Program-made: the position numbers and the translations under genes
Shown: piece after piece, positions 18,721-27,979 of the stretch
How positions within the stretch are numbered: position 1 is the first letter of the stretch
Layout of the letters: every line of letters begins with the position of its first letter
From: Acidobacteriota bacterium
Lineage (GTDB): Bacteria > Acidobacteriota > Terriglobia > UBA7540
DNA: 64,000 nt
Assembly: GCA_004298155.1 (NCBI GenBank)
Contig: SCRD01000001.1
Location: 1-64,000 of the forward strand
Direction: 5' to 3'
The notes under the pieces: generated by a model
What the model was told of the DNA's origin: nothing
The model's database searches: none
The model's input: only the letters and a program-made list of their open reading frames with translations

Positions 18721-20030
18721 TTTTTCCCGGTCACAGGACTCGCGGCCGGCCGGGGCCCGTGCAGCTTCTCTTTCAGAAAGCCTGCGATTTCGCCGGCGCT
18801 GACGCTTTGCTGTTCGCCGGTGCCCATGTCTTTCACCTGATAGTTTCCGCTCGCAATTTCTTCTTCGCCGATAATGACCGTGTACCGCACCTGAAGCCTG
18901 CTGGCAGCTCCCATCGCTTTCTTCAGCTTGACGGGAAGGTGGCTGATTTCCGTTGCAATGCCCTGACGGCGCAAGCTGCTGGTCAGTGTCATAGCCTCAT
19001 GGCGTGCGCCCTCGCCCATCCAGGCAACGTAGACAGCAAGCGGCTGGGAGAGCTTTAACTCCGAGGCCGCCTCCACAGCCAGCACCAGTCGGTCCTGGCC
19101 AATGGCGAAGCCGAATCCTGGAGCTGGTGGCCCGCCCAGCATTTCACTAAGGCCGTCGTAGCGTCCCCCGCCAAGCAGGGCATTCTGCGCGCCCAGAAGG
19201 CCGCTGGTGATTTCAAACGTCGTGCGCGTGTAATAATCGAGCCCGCGCACCAGCCGTGGCGCAACTTCAAAGGCGACGCCCCGCTGCTTCAGGTCCATAG
19301 TTACGGAATCAAAGTGCTGGCGGCATTCCGGGCACAGATAGTCGATGATTTTCGGCAGCTCTTCGATGATGGGCTGGTCGGCCTCAACCTTGCAGTCGAG
19401 CACGCGCAGCGGATTGGTGGTGGCGCGCCGCTGGCAATCCTCGCACAGGCGGGTTTTTACCTCGTCCAGCGCCTTACGAAGTACCTTCAGGTATTCCGGC
19501 CGGCACCTGGAGCAGCCTACCGAGTTCACCAGCAGCCTGAATTCCTTCAGCCCCAGGCGTTCGAGCAGCAGCACCAGCATCTCCAGCACTTCCGCATCGA
19601 TGGCTGGATGGTCAGAACCCAGCACTTCCGCGCCGATCTGGTAGAACTGCCGGTACCTTCCCTTCTGTGGCCGTTCGCGGCGAAACATGGGGCCGAAGTA
19701 ATAAAGCTTCTGGATGCCCGGCTCGTTATAAAGACTGTGCTCGATGTAGGCGCGCACCACGGATGCCGTGGCCTCCGGGCGCAGCGTCAGCGATCCGCTG
19801 TCGCGGTCCTCGAATGTGTACATCTCTTTGGTCACAATGTCGGTGTCCGACCCTACGCTGCGTGCGAACAGCGCCGTTTGTTCCAGCACGGGCGTGCGGA
19901 TTTCGCGGAAGCTGTAAGCTTCAAAAACTTTTCGAGCTTCATCCTCCACACGCTGCCACAGCAGTGTTTCGGCAGGCAGCAGATCGCGGGTACCTTTGAC
20001 GGATTGAATCGGTTCGTTCTTTTTTGACAC
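18717..20030 (-). CDS. hisS: Histidyl-tRNA synthetase
   Basis: A 437-residue class II synthetase that charges tRNA-His. Motif 2 (YYFGPMFRRERPQKGRYRQF), the HisRS signature LVRGLDYYTRTTFE and motif 3 (GFGFAIGQDRL) are visible, followed by an anticodon-binding domain. A four-cysteine cluster (CSRC near 183 and CEDC near 207, plus CPEC) sits in the insertion domain. The start is GTG with no strong ribosome-binding site. The stop overlaps the start of aspS, giving a hisS-aspS pair seen in many bacteria. Confidence 0.95.
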   Translation of the reverse strand: MSKKNEPIQSVKGTRDLLPAETLLWQRVEDEARKVFEAYSFREIRTPVLEQTALFARSVGSDTDIVTKEMYTFEDRDSGSLTLRPEATASVVRAYIEHSLYNEPGIQKLYYFGPMFRRERPQKGRYRQFYQIGAEVLGSDHPAIDAEVLEMLVLLLERLGLKEFRLLVNSVGCSRCRPEYLKVLRKALDEVKTRLCEDCQRRATTNPLRVLDCKVEADQPIIEELPKIIDYLCPECRQHFDSVTMDLKQRGVAFEVAPRLVRGLDYYTRTTFEITSGLLGAQNALLGGGRYDGLSEMLGGPPAPGFGFAIGQDRLVLAVEAASELKLSQPLAVYVAWMGEGARHEAMTLTSSLRRQGIATEISHLPVKLKKAMGAASRLQVRYTVIIGEEEIASGNYQVKDMGTGEQQSVSAGEIAGFLKEKLHGPRPAASPVTGKN

Positions 20031-20087
20031 GCTAATTTAATTTCCGATGAGTTTGCGGCCGATTTCGTCCGCGCTGGCTTCGCCGGA

Positions 20088-20615
20088 TCAAGGGACGGTC
20101 TTGCTGCCGTTTTCGGCCAGATAAATGTTCTTGTACTCCAGGTAATGCCCGGCGTGAGCGTCAATGAAAGCCTGGTCGCGCTCGGTAAGCTTTCGCCGCA
20201 ACTTTGCAGGCACGCCTACATAAAGGCTGCCCGGCGGTATCACGGTATCCTCGAGCACCAGCGCTCCCGCCGCCACAATCGATCCTGCGCCCACGCAGGC
20301 CCTGTTCAGCACAATGGCGCCCATGCCAATCAGGCAATGGTCTTCGACGGCGCAGCCGTGCAGGACCGCGCGGTGGCCCACCGTTACCCACTCGCCCACA
20401 GTCACGGGCACGCCGGTGATGCTGTGCAGCACGGAGCCATCCTGAATGTTGGTGTGCCTTCCCACATGGATTGGGCCGATATCGCCGCGCAGCACCACCT
20501 GGTACCAGATGCTGGCGTCTTCAGCAATCTCGACCTCGCCGATAAGGTCGGCGCTCGAGGCAACAAACGCCGATTCCGCGACGCGAGGGAAAACGCCTTT
20601 GTAACTTGCAATCAT
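20088..20615 (-). CDS. Gamma-class carbonic anhydrase family protein
   Basis: A 175-residue left-handed beta-helix protein built of hexapeptide repeats (GSIVAAGALVLEDTVIPPGS). Three histidines at 64, 81 and 86 (DGSVLHS, VGHRAVLHG) match the zinc ligands of the gamma carbonic anhydrase family, which includes YrdA and PaaY. Many members have weak or no anhydrase activity, so the reaction is not certain. It lies 58 bases upstream of hisS on the same strand and may share its transcript. Confidence 0.9.
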   Translation of the reverse strand: MIASYKGVFPRVAESAFVASSADLIGEVEIAEDASIWYQVVLRGDIGPIHVGRHTNIQDGSVLHSITGVPVTVGEWVTVGHRAVLHGCAVEDHCLIGMGAIVLNRACVGAGSIVAAGALVLEDTVIPPGSLYVGVPAKLRRKLTERDQAFIDAHAGHYLEYKNIYLAENGSKTVP

Positions 20616-20721
20616 GGACCTGCCTGCTCAGCCCGAAATCCTGCGATGTCTTGAACTTATTGAAGTTATCATATCCGCTCAAAAAGCCGCAAGGCTGGGC
20701 GCAGGCGGAGTTGAAGTCAAT

Positions 20722-20787
20722 GTAGCAGCGGCTTCACGCCGCCAAACGGCGAGGCTGACTATGTGGCGGGATAAACTCGCCGCTACG
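20722..20787. repeat. Family C intergenic palindromic repeat
   Basis: The unit begins GTAGCAGCGGCTTCACGCCG and ends AACTCGCCGCTAC, with inverted ends GTAGC.GCGG/CCGCTAC and an internal CGGC/GCCG hairpin. A second copy with the same layout is at 26037-26106. Confidence 0.7.
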
Positions 20788-20852
20788 CCTGCCAGAATGT
20801 CAGGGACAGTGCACGACCTGAGATTTTCGTGATCAACTTGATGCCGGAGCGC

Positions 20853-20885
20853 AAAAGGCCCGATGCGCTCGAGACGCACCGGGCC
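20853..20885 (-). terminator. Rho-independent terminator after the methyltransferase gene
   Basis: In the minus direction arms GGCCCGGTGCG and CGCATCGGGCC pair over 11 positions (one G-U) around a 7-base loop, followed by TTTT. It lies about 50 bases past the stop of the minus-strand methyltransferase at 20936. Confidence 0.75.
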
Positions 20886-20935
20886 CTTGCGGAATCCCCT
20901 TTTTCAGTTTCGCTGCGGGCTGCGGCCCCACATCG

Positions 20936-21961
20936 TTACGCTTTGTGTCCCATCACCACAGTGTGCGGCGATTGAGGAATCGGGTGCTGGGTGATCTCGG
21001 CGAAACCAGCTTCACGGTACATCGATGCATATTCGTTGAAGGTGTAAGCGTCCCCCGCCTGTGTGCTGGCCAGCATCACCATGCTGAACGCGGCCGGCAT
21101 GGGCGGCGACACGCGGTCTTCGTTAGGAACAAATTCCAGGGCTGCGGCGCGGCCGCCGGGCTTCAGCGCCCGGTGTACCTTCTTCAGCAGTCTGGCATTG
21201 GTGGGCGGATCAAAGTGATGTAGAAAGTTGGTGAGCAGGACGGCGTCATATGGCCCGCCGTAATCCACCTCGAATGCGCTGCCGGGCAGTTTTGTGTAGC
21301 GGTCCGCAACGCCGGCCTTTTTTGCATTGGCATGCGCCACTTCCAGAACGGGCGCCCAATCGACCGCCACAACGTGCGCCTGCGGATTCTGCTTTGCCAC
21401 CTCGATACCGAACAAACCGTGGCCCGCGGCGATGTCGAGGACTTTGAAATTACCGTTGTGGCCGTCCATGGCAATCTTGCCCAGGGGCCCGGCCAGAGGA
21501 GCCATCATGGGGGCCATGCTGTGCGCGAATTCCACCCAGATGGGGTTTTCCGGCTCAACCGAACCCTGCCCGGGGAGCACTGTGTGCCCGTTTCGAACCG
21601 TCTCCGTCAGTCGCGTGAAGGGTTCTTGCATGGCGGGATTTCCAAGGAAGCCCGCCGTTGCGGCCATGCACGCCGGAGAACGCGGGTCGAGAAAGGCTGC
21701 GCTGGTGGGCGTGTGATGGTAGCGGCCATCCTCCTTGCTCAGGATGCCGATGACCGTCAGATAATCGCACAGAATGCGGATGCCCCGCTCGGAAGCTGAA
21801 CAGCGCGCGGCCAGCGACGCCACATCGCCCGGCCCTTCGCCAATGGCCCGGAAAAGATCAATTTCAATAGCCGTCCGAAGCGCCGCGGACCGCTGAAATG
21901 CCACCAGGGTATCAAAAACAATTGCAGGATTCGGCTGTGCCGCCTGCTGTGTTGATGCCAT
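20936..21961 (-). CDS. SAM-dependent methyltransferase with dimerisation domain
   Basis: A 341-residue enzyme laid out like the O-methyltransferase family 2 (hydroxyneurosporene or polyketide type). An N-terminal winged-helix dimerisation domain (about 10-90, AIEIDLFRAIGEGPGDVASL) precedes a Rossmann fold whose SAM-binding motif is VLDIAAGHGLFG at about 174-185. The late motif RALKPGGRAAALEF is also present. The ATG at 21961 was chosen because GGGGAGG lies 6 bases upstream. It appears to be a single-gene unit closed by a strong terminator. The substrate is unknown; a small hydroxylated metabolite is plausible. Confidence 0.85.
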   Translation of the reverse strand: MASTQQAAQPNPAIVFDTLVAFQRSAALRTAIEIDLFRAIGEGPGDVASLAARCSASERGIRILCDYLTVIGILSKEDGRYHHTPTSAAFLDPRSPACMAATAGFLGNPAMQEPFTRLTETVRNGHTVLPGQGSVEPENPIWVEFAHSMAPMMAPLAGPLGKIAMDGHNGNFKVLDIAAGHGLFGIEVAKQNPQAHVVAVDWAPVLEVAHANAKKAGVADRYTKLPGSAFEVDYGGPYDAVLLTNFLHHFDPPTNARLLKKVHRALKPGGRAAALEFVPNEDRVSPPMPAAFSMVMLASTQAGDAYTFNEYASMYREAGFAEITQHPIPQSPHTVVMGHKA

Positions 21962-22280
21962 ACGTTTCCTCCCCAGCCGGGTTGTCATCCTCCGGCTGCA
22001 TTTCAAAGGATGCCTTGAGTTGCATCCCAGATATTTGGTGTTGAGCCCCAGCGGGTAAGATACACTGCGGCTGAACTGAAATCAATTTTTAAGCTTGGGA
22101 GAGGATATTCGCACACGGCCCTGCGGCCCAGGAACGAGGCTCCAGCCCGGCGGCTATGGAATTGCTTTAATTGCTTCAGGCGCCTGGGATAGCTTCCTGA
22201 ATGATTGGGCAGGTTCGCCCGGCCCCATGATCACCGCATAGGCAGACCTGGCTGAGCCGGCTGCATCGCAGGATGGGCCA
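21962..22280. other. Intergenic region without recognised gene
   Basis: These 319 bases separate two minus-strand genes. They must hold the methyltransferase promoter, but no clear -10/-35 pair was found, and no repeat or open frame of note. Confidence 0.4.
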
Positions 22281-22949
22281 TCAATAGTCAGGCATCTGCA
22301 TCTTCTGAGGCTCGCCCTTGACGTGAGTGGTTACGCCCGTCAGGACTTTCTCAAGGACCATCGAGGTATCCGGGCCGGACATTTTAACCAGGCTGTAAGG
22401 AGAGACCTTCGAGGAGATCCAGTAATCAACATCCCTGCCGTTTTCCTTTCTGCGATAGTGGTCGCATTCGAAGGCTCCTGCTGGTACGGTTATGTTCTCC
22501 GTCCCGATTTTCTCCCCCATGCCGTTCCTCTGGGCATTTCCGTTCCGGGCCATATGCTGTTTCATCATGTCGATCATCCCGGCAGGAACCTCCATCGGAG
22601 CGCGCCCGGGCGGCTGCATGATCATGCGCTTGATTTCAGGATGCGTCCCAACCTTCAAGGTAAGCTCTTTAATAACCATTTCCCCATTCAGCATGGTGCC
22701 CTCGGACCGGATCTCGAGCCAGTAGCCGTCGTTTCCCTCCACCTGCTCTTTGCCGACCACGGCGTAGGTAAAGGCCATACTCCCGTCTCTCGTTGTCACC
22801 TCGTACTGCGCACCTGAACCCACCACGGGCGTGAAGGGTGTCGGGATTTTTGGCGTCTGCGGGCCGTTCTGCCCGAGTTGAGCGGCAGCGCTGGCGGCGA
22901 CGCCGAGGCACAGGGCGCAGAGAAAAGCCATTTTGCGGCTGAAGTTCAT
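22281..22949 (-). CDS. Exported protein of unknown function
   Basis: A 222-residue protein with a signal peptide (1-24, MNFSRKMAFLCALCLGVAAS then AAAQ). The mature part looks like a beta-rich lipid- or ligand-carrier type fold (YEVTTRDGSMAFTYAVVGKE, VPAGAFECDHYRRKENGRDV, VDYWISSKVSPYSLVKM). The phrase around AGxFxCxHYR and DYWIS..VSPYSLVK recurs in exported acidobacterial proteins related to DUF3108-like families, but I do not assign a family. A GGAGG site precedes the ATG. No enzyme motif is visible. Confidence 0.7.
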   Translation of the reverse strand: MNFSRKMAFLCALCLGVAASAAAQLGQNGPQTPKIPTPFTPVVGSGAQYEVTTRDGSMAFTYAVVGKEQVEGNDGYWLEIRSEGTMLNGEMVIKELTLKVGTHPEIKRMIMQPPGRAPMEVPAGMIDMMKQHMARNGNAQRNGMGEKIGTENITVPAGAFECDHYRRKENGRDVDYWISSKVSPYSLVKMSGPDTSMVLEKVLTGVTTHVKGEPQKMQMPDY

Positions 22950-23264
22950 CCTTACGGCCTCCGGAAAGGAGTTCGGTTTCGCTCCACGAAGGTCCCCGGG
23001 CCCGGGAATCATCCGGGGTTGAAAAGCCGCAACTCATCCCCTTGCATTATTTCCTTCGGTGGGGCCACCGGTCATTAAACCCAGAGTATACCAAACCGCG
23101 ACGGGCCCTTGACGGGGAAACCCGGGTGTTTCCTGCCGGCGCAGCTAACCCTGCGACTCCCGGTGATGCTGTGAGTTATAATTTTGTGAATCATGTATCA
23201 AACATGAGGGGCTGGCTCGTGCCGGTTGAAAGTGAAGTCAATTGTCAGGGACGCGGAGGGCGTG
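22950..23264. other. Divergent intergenic region
   Basis: This 315-base gap lies between divergent genes and should hold both promoters. It contains no gene I can support. An open frame runs in from 23226 into the phosphoesterase, but the better start is at 23265. Confidence 0.4.
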
Positions 23265-24011
23265 GTGCGGTACCTGATTCTGAGTGACATCCATTCGAAC
23301 CTTGAAGCGCTTGAGAAGGCGCTCGACCTGGCTGATGGCAGACACGACCAGGTCTTGTGTCTTGGCGACCTGGTGGGCTACGGTCCTGACCCCAATGCAG
23401 TGATCAGCCGCATCCAGCCGCTGGCCAGGGTGATTGTGCGCGGCAACCATGACAAGGCCTGCTGCGGGCTCACGGACACCGAGGATTTCAACTTTCTGGC
23501 CCGCGCTGCGACAGAGTGGACGCGCTCCCAGTTGACGCCGGAGCACTCCGAGTTTCTGCGTAATCTTCCGAACGGGCCGGTCCGGGTTGACGGCATCGAG
23601 CTGGTGCACGGCTCACCCTTTGACGAAGATGAATACATCTTCGACTCGATCGGCGCGATCCAGGCTTTCCAGTCATCAGAGGCCCCGCTGATCTTTTTCG
23701 GCCACAGCCACCAGCAGGGCGGCTTTCTGCTGACCGCCGACAAGCGGCTCGATCACATCTCACTGCCCGCTATCGAGGACGACCAGCCTGCCGGCGTTTT
23801 CTTCCGCGAAGACGCGCGGTTTCTTCTCAATCCCGGGTCGATCGGCCAGCCCCGCGACAGCGACTACCGCGCGGCTTTTGCCATCCTGGACCTCGACGGC
23901 CAGCGCGTGGACTTTTACCGCACGCCCTACGATCTGGCCAAAACCCAGCAGAAGATGCGGGCGGCAGGACTGCCCGAACCTCTGGTCGCTCGCCTGGAAG
24001 TCGGGCGATGA
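23265..24011 (+). CDS. Metallophosphoesterase (YfcE/PP2A-like calcineurin fold)
   Basis: A 248-residue hydrolase of the calcineurin-like superfamily. The metal-binding motifs appear in order: DIHSN near the start, GDLVGYGP, GNHD, and GHSH near the middle. A later segment LNPGSIGQPRD is typical of bacterial diadenosine-tetraphosphatase or phosphodiesterase-like members. The GTG at 23265 is chosen because GGAGG is 5 bases upstream and RYLILSDIHSNLEAL then begins the protein; GTG at 23262 and TTG at 23226 are alternatives. Substrate unknown: nucleotide, phosphoprotein or phosphodiester. Confidence 0.88.
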   Translation: MRYLILSDIHSNLEALEKALDLADGRHDQVLCLGDLVGYGPDPNAVISRIQPLARVIVRGNHDKACCGLTDTEDFNFLARAATEWTRSQLTPEHSEFLRNLPNGPVRVDGIELVHGSPFDEDEYIFDSIGAIQAFQSSEAPLIFFGHSHQQGGFLLTADKRLDHISLPAIEDDQPAGVFFREDARFLLNPGSIGQPRDSDYRAAFAILDLDGQRVDFYRTPYDLAKTQQKMRAAGLPEPLVARLEVGR

Positions 24012-24054
24012 GACGGGAAAAACTCGCCCAACGCAGACGGGGCCGCAATCAACA

Positions 24055-24104
24055 CGTAGCACGGCCGTCCCGGTCGTGTTCATGGGCGAGACACCCATGC
24101 CACG
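24055..24104. repeat. Family B palindromic repeat
   Basis: Starts GTAGCACGGCCGTCCCG and ends GAGACACCCATGCCACG. It is the closest relative of the copy inside the kinase gene at 2247-2303. It lies between convergent genes. Confidence 0.65.
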
Positions 24105-24114
24105 GCATGGAGTC

Positions 24115-24585
24115 TTAATCTCCTGCGAGCACAACGCGCACCGGCGCCATCTGGGGGGGCGCCTGGTTCCACATATCGGGCACCTGGTCAAAAGACAACT
24201 GGAACGGGCGGGTTTCGCCGGGCTTCAGTGGAGGATCGTCGTTCGCGATGGGCGTGGCGCTTTTCTGCTCAATCGGTTTCCCTTCGATATCAGAGAATGT
24301 GAGGCTGATTTCGAGGTTGCGAACGGTCTTGTTTCCGTTGTTGGTCACGGTGCCGTAGACGGTGGTTATCGTGTGTTGCAGAAAGTTCTGGGCTGCTTCG
24401 ACCCGGCCCGGCGTGATCTGGATGTTCCGAAGATACGAAGGTTCCTCAGGCCTGGAAGGGGACTTTTCCACCTGCTTTTTGCCGACGCCGCATCCCGCAA
24501 GCGCTGCAACTGCCAGGGCAACCGCCGCCGCCAGTCTACGCAGAGCAGGGTTCGCCGATTGATTGATGCGTGAATGACTGGGCAT
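24115..24585 (-). CDS. Lipoprotein with FxLYD-like domain
   Basis: A 156-residue lipoprotein. Residues 1-31 form a signal ending in the lipobox LAGC with C32 as the lipidated residue. The mature part holds a single beta-sandwich domain (TTVYGTVTNNGNKTVRNLEISLTF, then PLKPGETRPFQLSF), the pattern of FxLYD or DUF2393-like extracellular domains. It follows no obvious partner: the upstream neighbour tldE is on the same strand 47 bases away, so co-transcription is possible. Function unknown; envelope anchoring or protein binding is plausible. Confidence 0.78.
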   Translation of the reverse strand: MPSHSRINQSANPALRRLAAAVALAVAALAGCGVGKKQVEKSPSRPEEPSYLRNIQITPGRVEAAQNFLQHTITTVYGTVTNNGNKTVRNLEISLTFSDIEGKPIEQKSATPIANDDPPLKPGETRPFQLSFDQVPDMWNQAPPQMAPVRVVLAGD

Positions 24586-24632
24586 ACGCGTGTATTATGC
24601 CACGGTTGGAGATTGCTGTTGCGGGCCGATTG

Positions 24633-25991
24633 CTAGGCGCCCGCCACCGTAAGGCTGCCGACCCGCAGAGTGGGTGAAGTCACGCTCCGCCGGAATTCCA
24701 GATCGTTGCCGATCATCTCAATGTGGTTCATCATGTCCTGCAGGCTGCCTGCGATGGTTACCTCGTGGACAGGGTAGGCCAGTTCGCCATTTTCAATCCA
24801 CAGGCCGGCGGCGCCGCGCGAATAGTCGCCCGTCACCACGTTGACGCCGAAGCCGATCAACTCGGTCACGTAGAAACCGTCTTTGACGCTGCGGATGATC
24901 TCCTCCGGGGAATGCTCGCCCGGCTCGATGTAGAGGTTCTTGGGGCCGACGCTGGGCGCTCCGGCCAGTCCCCGCGAGGCGTTACCCGTGGTCCTCATGC
25001 CCAGCTTGTTGGCCGCGTAGGAATTCAACAGAAAATTTTTCAGGATGCCGCGTTCAATCACCGTGGTGGTGGATGCCGGAATGCCTTCGTCGTCAAACGG
25101 CCGCGAGCCGAAGCCGCCCGGCCTCAGGCCGTCGTCGAGCACGGTCACATTGGCTCCCGCCACCTGCTGGCCCAGTTTGTCCATCAGGAAGCTGGATTTG
25201 CGGTAGATGGCGTCGCCCCGCGTCGCGCCAAAAATGTGGCCCACCAGTGACGAAGCAGTTTCAGCGTCAAAGACCACCGGCACCTGGCGGGTCGAAACCT
25301 TGCGCGCTCCGAGGCGCCGCAGGGCGCGTTCCGCCGCCTTGCGTCCCACGGAGTCGGCCGGTTCCAGCGCCGCCACGCTGCGCGCTACTGAATACCAGTA
25401 GTCGCGCTCCATGGGTCCGCCGGGTTCGGATTGCGCGATGGGTGAAACCGCCACCGAACAGTAAGACCCGCGGTAGCTGCCCACAAATCCTGCCGAGCTG
25501 GCGTAAACTTTGGTGCCCACGTTCGACTCGTACCACGAGCCTTCGGAGTTGCGGATGCGCGGGTCTTGGGCTATTGCCGCCTCTTCCGCGCGGCGCGCCC
25601 AGGCGATGCGGTCTTCGGTTGAGAGCGCGGCAACGTCCGGGCAGTGGAGCTGCAGGTCGCTTTTGTAGCGGCCCAGCAGGGTGGGGTCGGGAAGACTGCT
25701 GGCCGGGTCCTCCGAAGTTTCGCGGGCCATTTCGAGCGTGCGATCCACCAGCATCCTGAGCGACGATGGAGAGAAGTCGCTGGAATAGGCGGAAGCGCTC
25801 TGGGTGCCGATGAAGACGCGCAGACCGAGGCCCTTGGAAGACGCTTCCTTCAGCTTCTCGATTTTGCCCAGCCGCAGAGCCGTGGAAAATTCTTCGCTTT
25901 CCAGCGCCACAACGTCGGCCGAGCTGGCTCCGGCGGCGGTTGCCTTGTCTACCAGGTCTTTTGCAATCTGTTCGAGGTCAATTTCTGCCAT
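24633..25991 (-). CDS. pmbA: TldE/PmbA-type subunit of the TldD-TldE metalloprotease
   Basis: A 452-residue protein of the TldD/PmbA family. The N-terminal domain (SADVVALESEEFSTALRLGKIEKLKEAS) and C-terminal beta-barrel (RGAAGLWIENGELAYPVHEVTIAG) match PmbA/TldE. It lacks the HExxxH zinc motif, as TldE subunits do. In Escherichia coli TldD and TldE form a heterodimer that unfolds and cleaves peptides, for example during microcin B17 maturation and CcdA turnover. The partner tldD lies 148 bases upstream on the same strand, separated by a family C repeat. Confidence 0.93.
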   Translation of the reverse strand: MAEIDLEQIAKDLVDKATAAGASSADVVALESEEFSTALRLGKIEKLKEASSKGLGLRVFIGTQSASAYSSDFSPSSLRMLVDRTLEMARETSEDPASSLPDPTLLGRYKSDLQLHCPDVAALSTEDRIAWARRAEEAAIAQDPRIRNSEGSWYESNVGTKVYASSAGFVGSYRGSYCSVAVSPIAQSEPGGPMERDYWYSVARSVAALEPADSVGRKAAERALRRLGARKVSTRQVPVVFDAETASSLVGHIFGATRGDAIYRKSSFLMDKLGQQVAGANVTVLDDGLRPGGFGSRPFDDEGIPASTTTVIERGILKNFLLNSYAANKLGMRTTGNASRGLAGAPSVGPKNLYIEPGEHSPEEIIRSVKDGFYVTELIGFGVNVVTGDYSRGAAGLWIENGELAYPVHEVTIAGSLQDMMNHIEMIGNDLEFRRSVTSPTLRVGSLTVAGA

Positions 25992-26036
25992 GCGAGCCCC
26001 AAGGTTGTCTCTTTCGAGGCAACACCGCTGAAACGC

Positions 26037-26106
26037 GTAGCGGCGGCTTTACGCCGCCAGCCGGCTATCAGTCGGCCTCAAGATGGCGAGGTAATCTCGC
26101 CGCTAC
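26037..26106. repeat. Family C palindromic repeat between tldD and tldE
   Basis: Begins GTAGCGGCGGCTTTACGCCG and ends GTAATCTCGCCGCTAC, with inverted ends and an internal hairpin. The copy at 20722-20787 has the same design. It sits inside a likely operon, where the folded RNA could affect stability or relative expression. Confidence 0.75.
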
Positions 26107-26139
26107 GTCCGTTGGTGAGATGGTTTTTGGACGCCATTG

Positions 26140-27594
26140 TCAGGTAAATGACTGCATGCCGCGCGCTGCCGTACCGCCCACCGTCAGCCGGCTGATCTTG
26201 ATGGTAGGGATGCCCACGCCCACCGGAACGCTCTGGCCGTCTTTGCCGCAGGTGCCGATGCCCGGATCAAGCGCGAGATCGTTACCGACGGCGGTGACGT
26301 TGGTCAGCACGGTTGGCCCGTCGCCGATCAGCGTCGCGCCCCGCACCGGCGCGGTGATTTTGCCATGTTCGATCAGATAAGCCTCAGAAGCCGAAAATAC
26401 AAACTTGCCGCTGGTGATGTCCACCTGGCCGCCGCCAAAGTGCAGCGCGAAGAGGCCGTGATCGACGGAGCGGACAATTTCCTCGGGATCGTCGTGCCCG
26501 GCCAGCATGTAAGTATTGGTCATGCGCGGCATGGGGATGTGCTCGTAGCTTTCGCGGCGGCCATTGCCGGTGCGCGTGGCCTTCATCTGGTCGGCGCTGA
26601 TTTTGTCCTGCAGGTAGCCGACGAGCGTGCCGTTCTCAATCAGCACGTTTTTGTGCGTGGGCTCGCCTTCGTCGTCCACGTTCAGCGAGCCGCGCCGCGA
26701 GGGAATCGTGCCGTCATCCACCACCGTGCACAGGTCGGAAGCCACTTTTTTTCCGATCCTGCCCGAAAAGGCCGAAATGCCTTTGCGGTTGAAATCGGCT
26801 TCGAGCCCGTGTCCCACGGCTTCGTGCAGCAGGATCCCCGGCCAGCCGGGACCCAGCACCACCTGCATTTCGCCCGCCGGCGCCTCCCGGGCGTCAAGCT
26901 GGACAATCGCCTGCCGCGAGGCTTCCCGGGCAAATTTTTCGGGACTGCTCTCCCCCGCAAAAAATTCCAGGCCCACGCGCCCGCCGCCGCCGTAGGTGCC
27001 GGAGCGCAGCTTGTCATTTTCCTGAGCAATCACGTAAACGCTCAACCGCACCAGCGGCTGGAAGTCGGTCACAACGCGGCCGTCGGACCCCGCCAGCAGC
27101 ACGTGGCGGCTCTGGTCGGCATAGTTCACTCGCACCTGAGTAATTCTGGGATCGTAAGCCCGCGCGGCCACGTCGGCGCGCCGCACCAGTGCCAAACGGT
27201 CTGTCAAGGCGCGGTCGGTCGCGGCCGCTACAACGGGATAGAGGTCGCTTGCCGGCTGCCGCGTTGTAAGACCTACGGTTGAAACGCTGGAGGGGCCGCT
27301 GGCGATTCTCGCCGCCGTGCGGGCTGCCTTCAGGATTTTTTCCGGCGCCAGGTCGTCGGTGTAGGCGTAACCGGTCTGCTCACCGGCCAGGACGCGCACG
27401 CCGCAACCCACGGAAATGCCTTCCAGCGCCGACTTCACCAGCGACTCGTCCACCGCCAGGGAAGTGGACGTGGTGTGCTCAAAATAGAGGTCCGCGTAGT
27501 CGCCGCCGTCGGAAAGCGCTTCCGCAAGGTAGCGCTCCAGGTCCGACTGGGACAGTCCGTAACGGTCGAAGAAAAATCGGTCATTCGCTGCCAT
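26140..27594 (-). CDS. tldD: Metalloprotease TldD
   Basis: A 484-residue zinc peptidase subunit. The zinc motif HEAVGH starts at H257 (H257, E258, H262), and the likely cysteine ligand lies in GTCGKDGQSVPVG near the C-terminus. The N-terminal part (YFEHTTSTSLAVDESLVKS) and the remaining barrel fit TldD. It works with TldE as a narrow-channel protease for unfolded peptides. No RiPP precursor or toxin gene was seen next to it, so the local context gives no substrate. Confidence 0.95.
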   Translation of the reverse strand: MAANDRFFFDRYGLSQSDLERYLAEALSDGGDYADLYFEHTTSTSLAVDESLVKSALEGISVGCGVRVLAGEQTGYAYTDDLAPEKILKAARTAARIASGPSSVSTVGLTTRQPASDLYPVVAAATDRALTDRLALVRRADVAARAYDPRITQVRVNYADQSRHVLLAGSDGRVVTDFQPLVRLSVYVIAQENDKLRSGTYGGGGRVGLEFFAGESSPEKFAREASRQAIVQLDAREAPAGEMQVVLGPGWPGILLHEAVGHGLEADFNRKGISAFSGRIGKKVASDLCTVVDDGTIPSRRGSLNVDDEGEPTHKNVLIENGTLVGYLQDKISADQMKATRTGNGRRESYEHIPMPRMTNTYMLAGHDDPEEIVRSVDHGLFALHFGGGQVDITSGKFVFSASEAYLIEHGKITAPVRGATLIGDGPTVLTNVTAVGNDLALDPGIGTCGKDGQSVPVGVGIPTIKISRLTVGGTAARGMQSFT

Positions 27595-27979
27595 AAATTA
27601 TGCCTGTCGGGTGGATCGCTTGGGACTGCTGAAAAGGTCCCGCAACACGTCATCCTGAGTGAAACGAAGTATCTGCTTTGTTGGCTTTTCAGGAGGAAAC
27701 GGCAGACGCTTTACTACCGCCAGCACGACGCTCGGCCATATTCAGCAGTCTTCTTAACGTGGAAGCGTGTCTCGCCGTGGGCCAACCACCTGAATGTTCA
27801 ACGTAACACACGCGCATGGGGGTGTCAATTTGGGGGGCCACCGCCCGGTGGCAAATTGTACCCTTGGGGCAGGGCATCACAGGCGGTCGGTTTGGGTAAG
27901 GAGTCGGAGCTCCGCGTCACATCGGGACTTGATGTTGCGCGCGGCACACCGACCCGCCACAACCGAGCAGCGCCACAGA
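27595..27979. other. Gene-free stretch downstream of the Ntn-hydrolase cassette
   Basis: These 385 bases between two minus-strand units hold no supportable gene. The end near tldD has a fragment of the family D repeat at 27649-27677. Confidence 0.45.
27649..27677 (+). repeat. Partial family D repeat
   Basis: GTCATCCTGAGTGAAACGAAG matches the left end of the element at 14773-14869. The matching right end is not evident. Confidence 0.45.
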
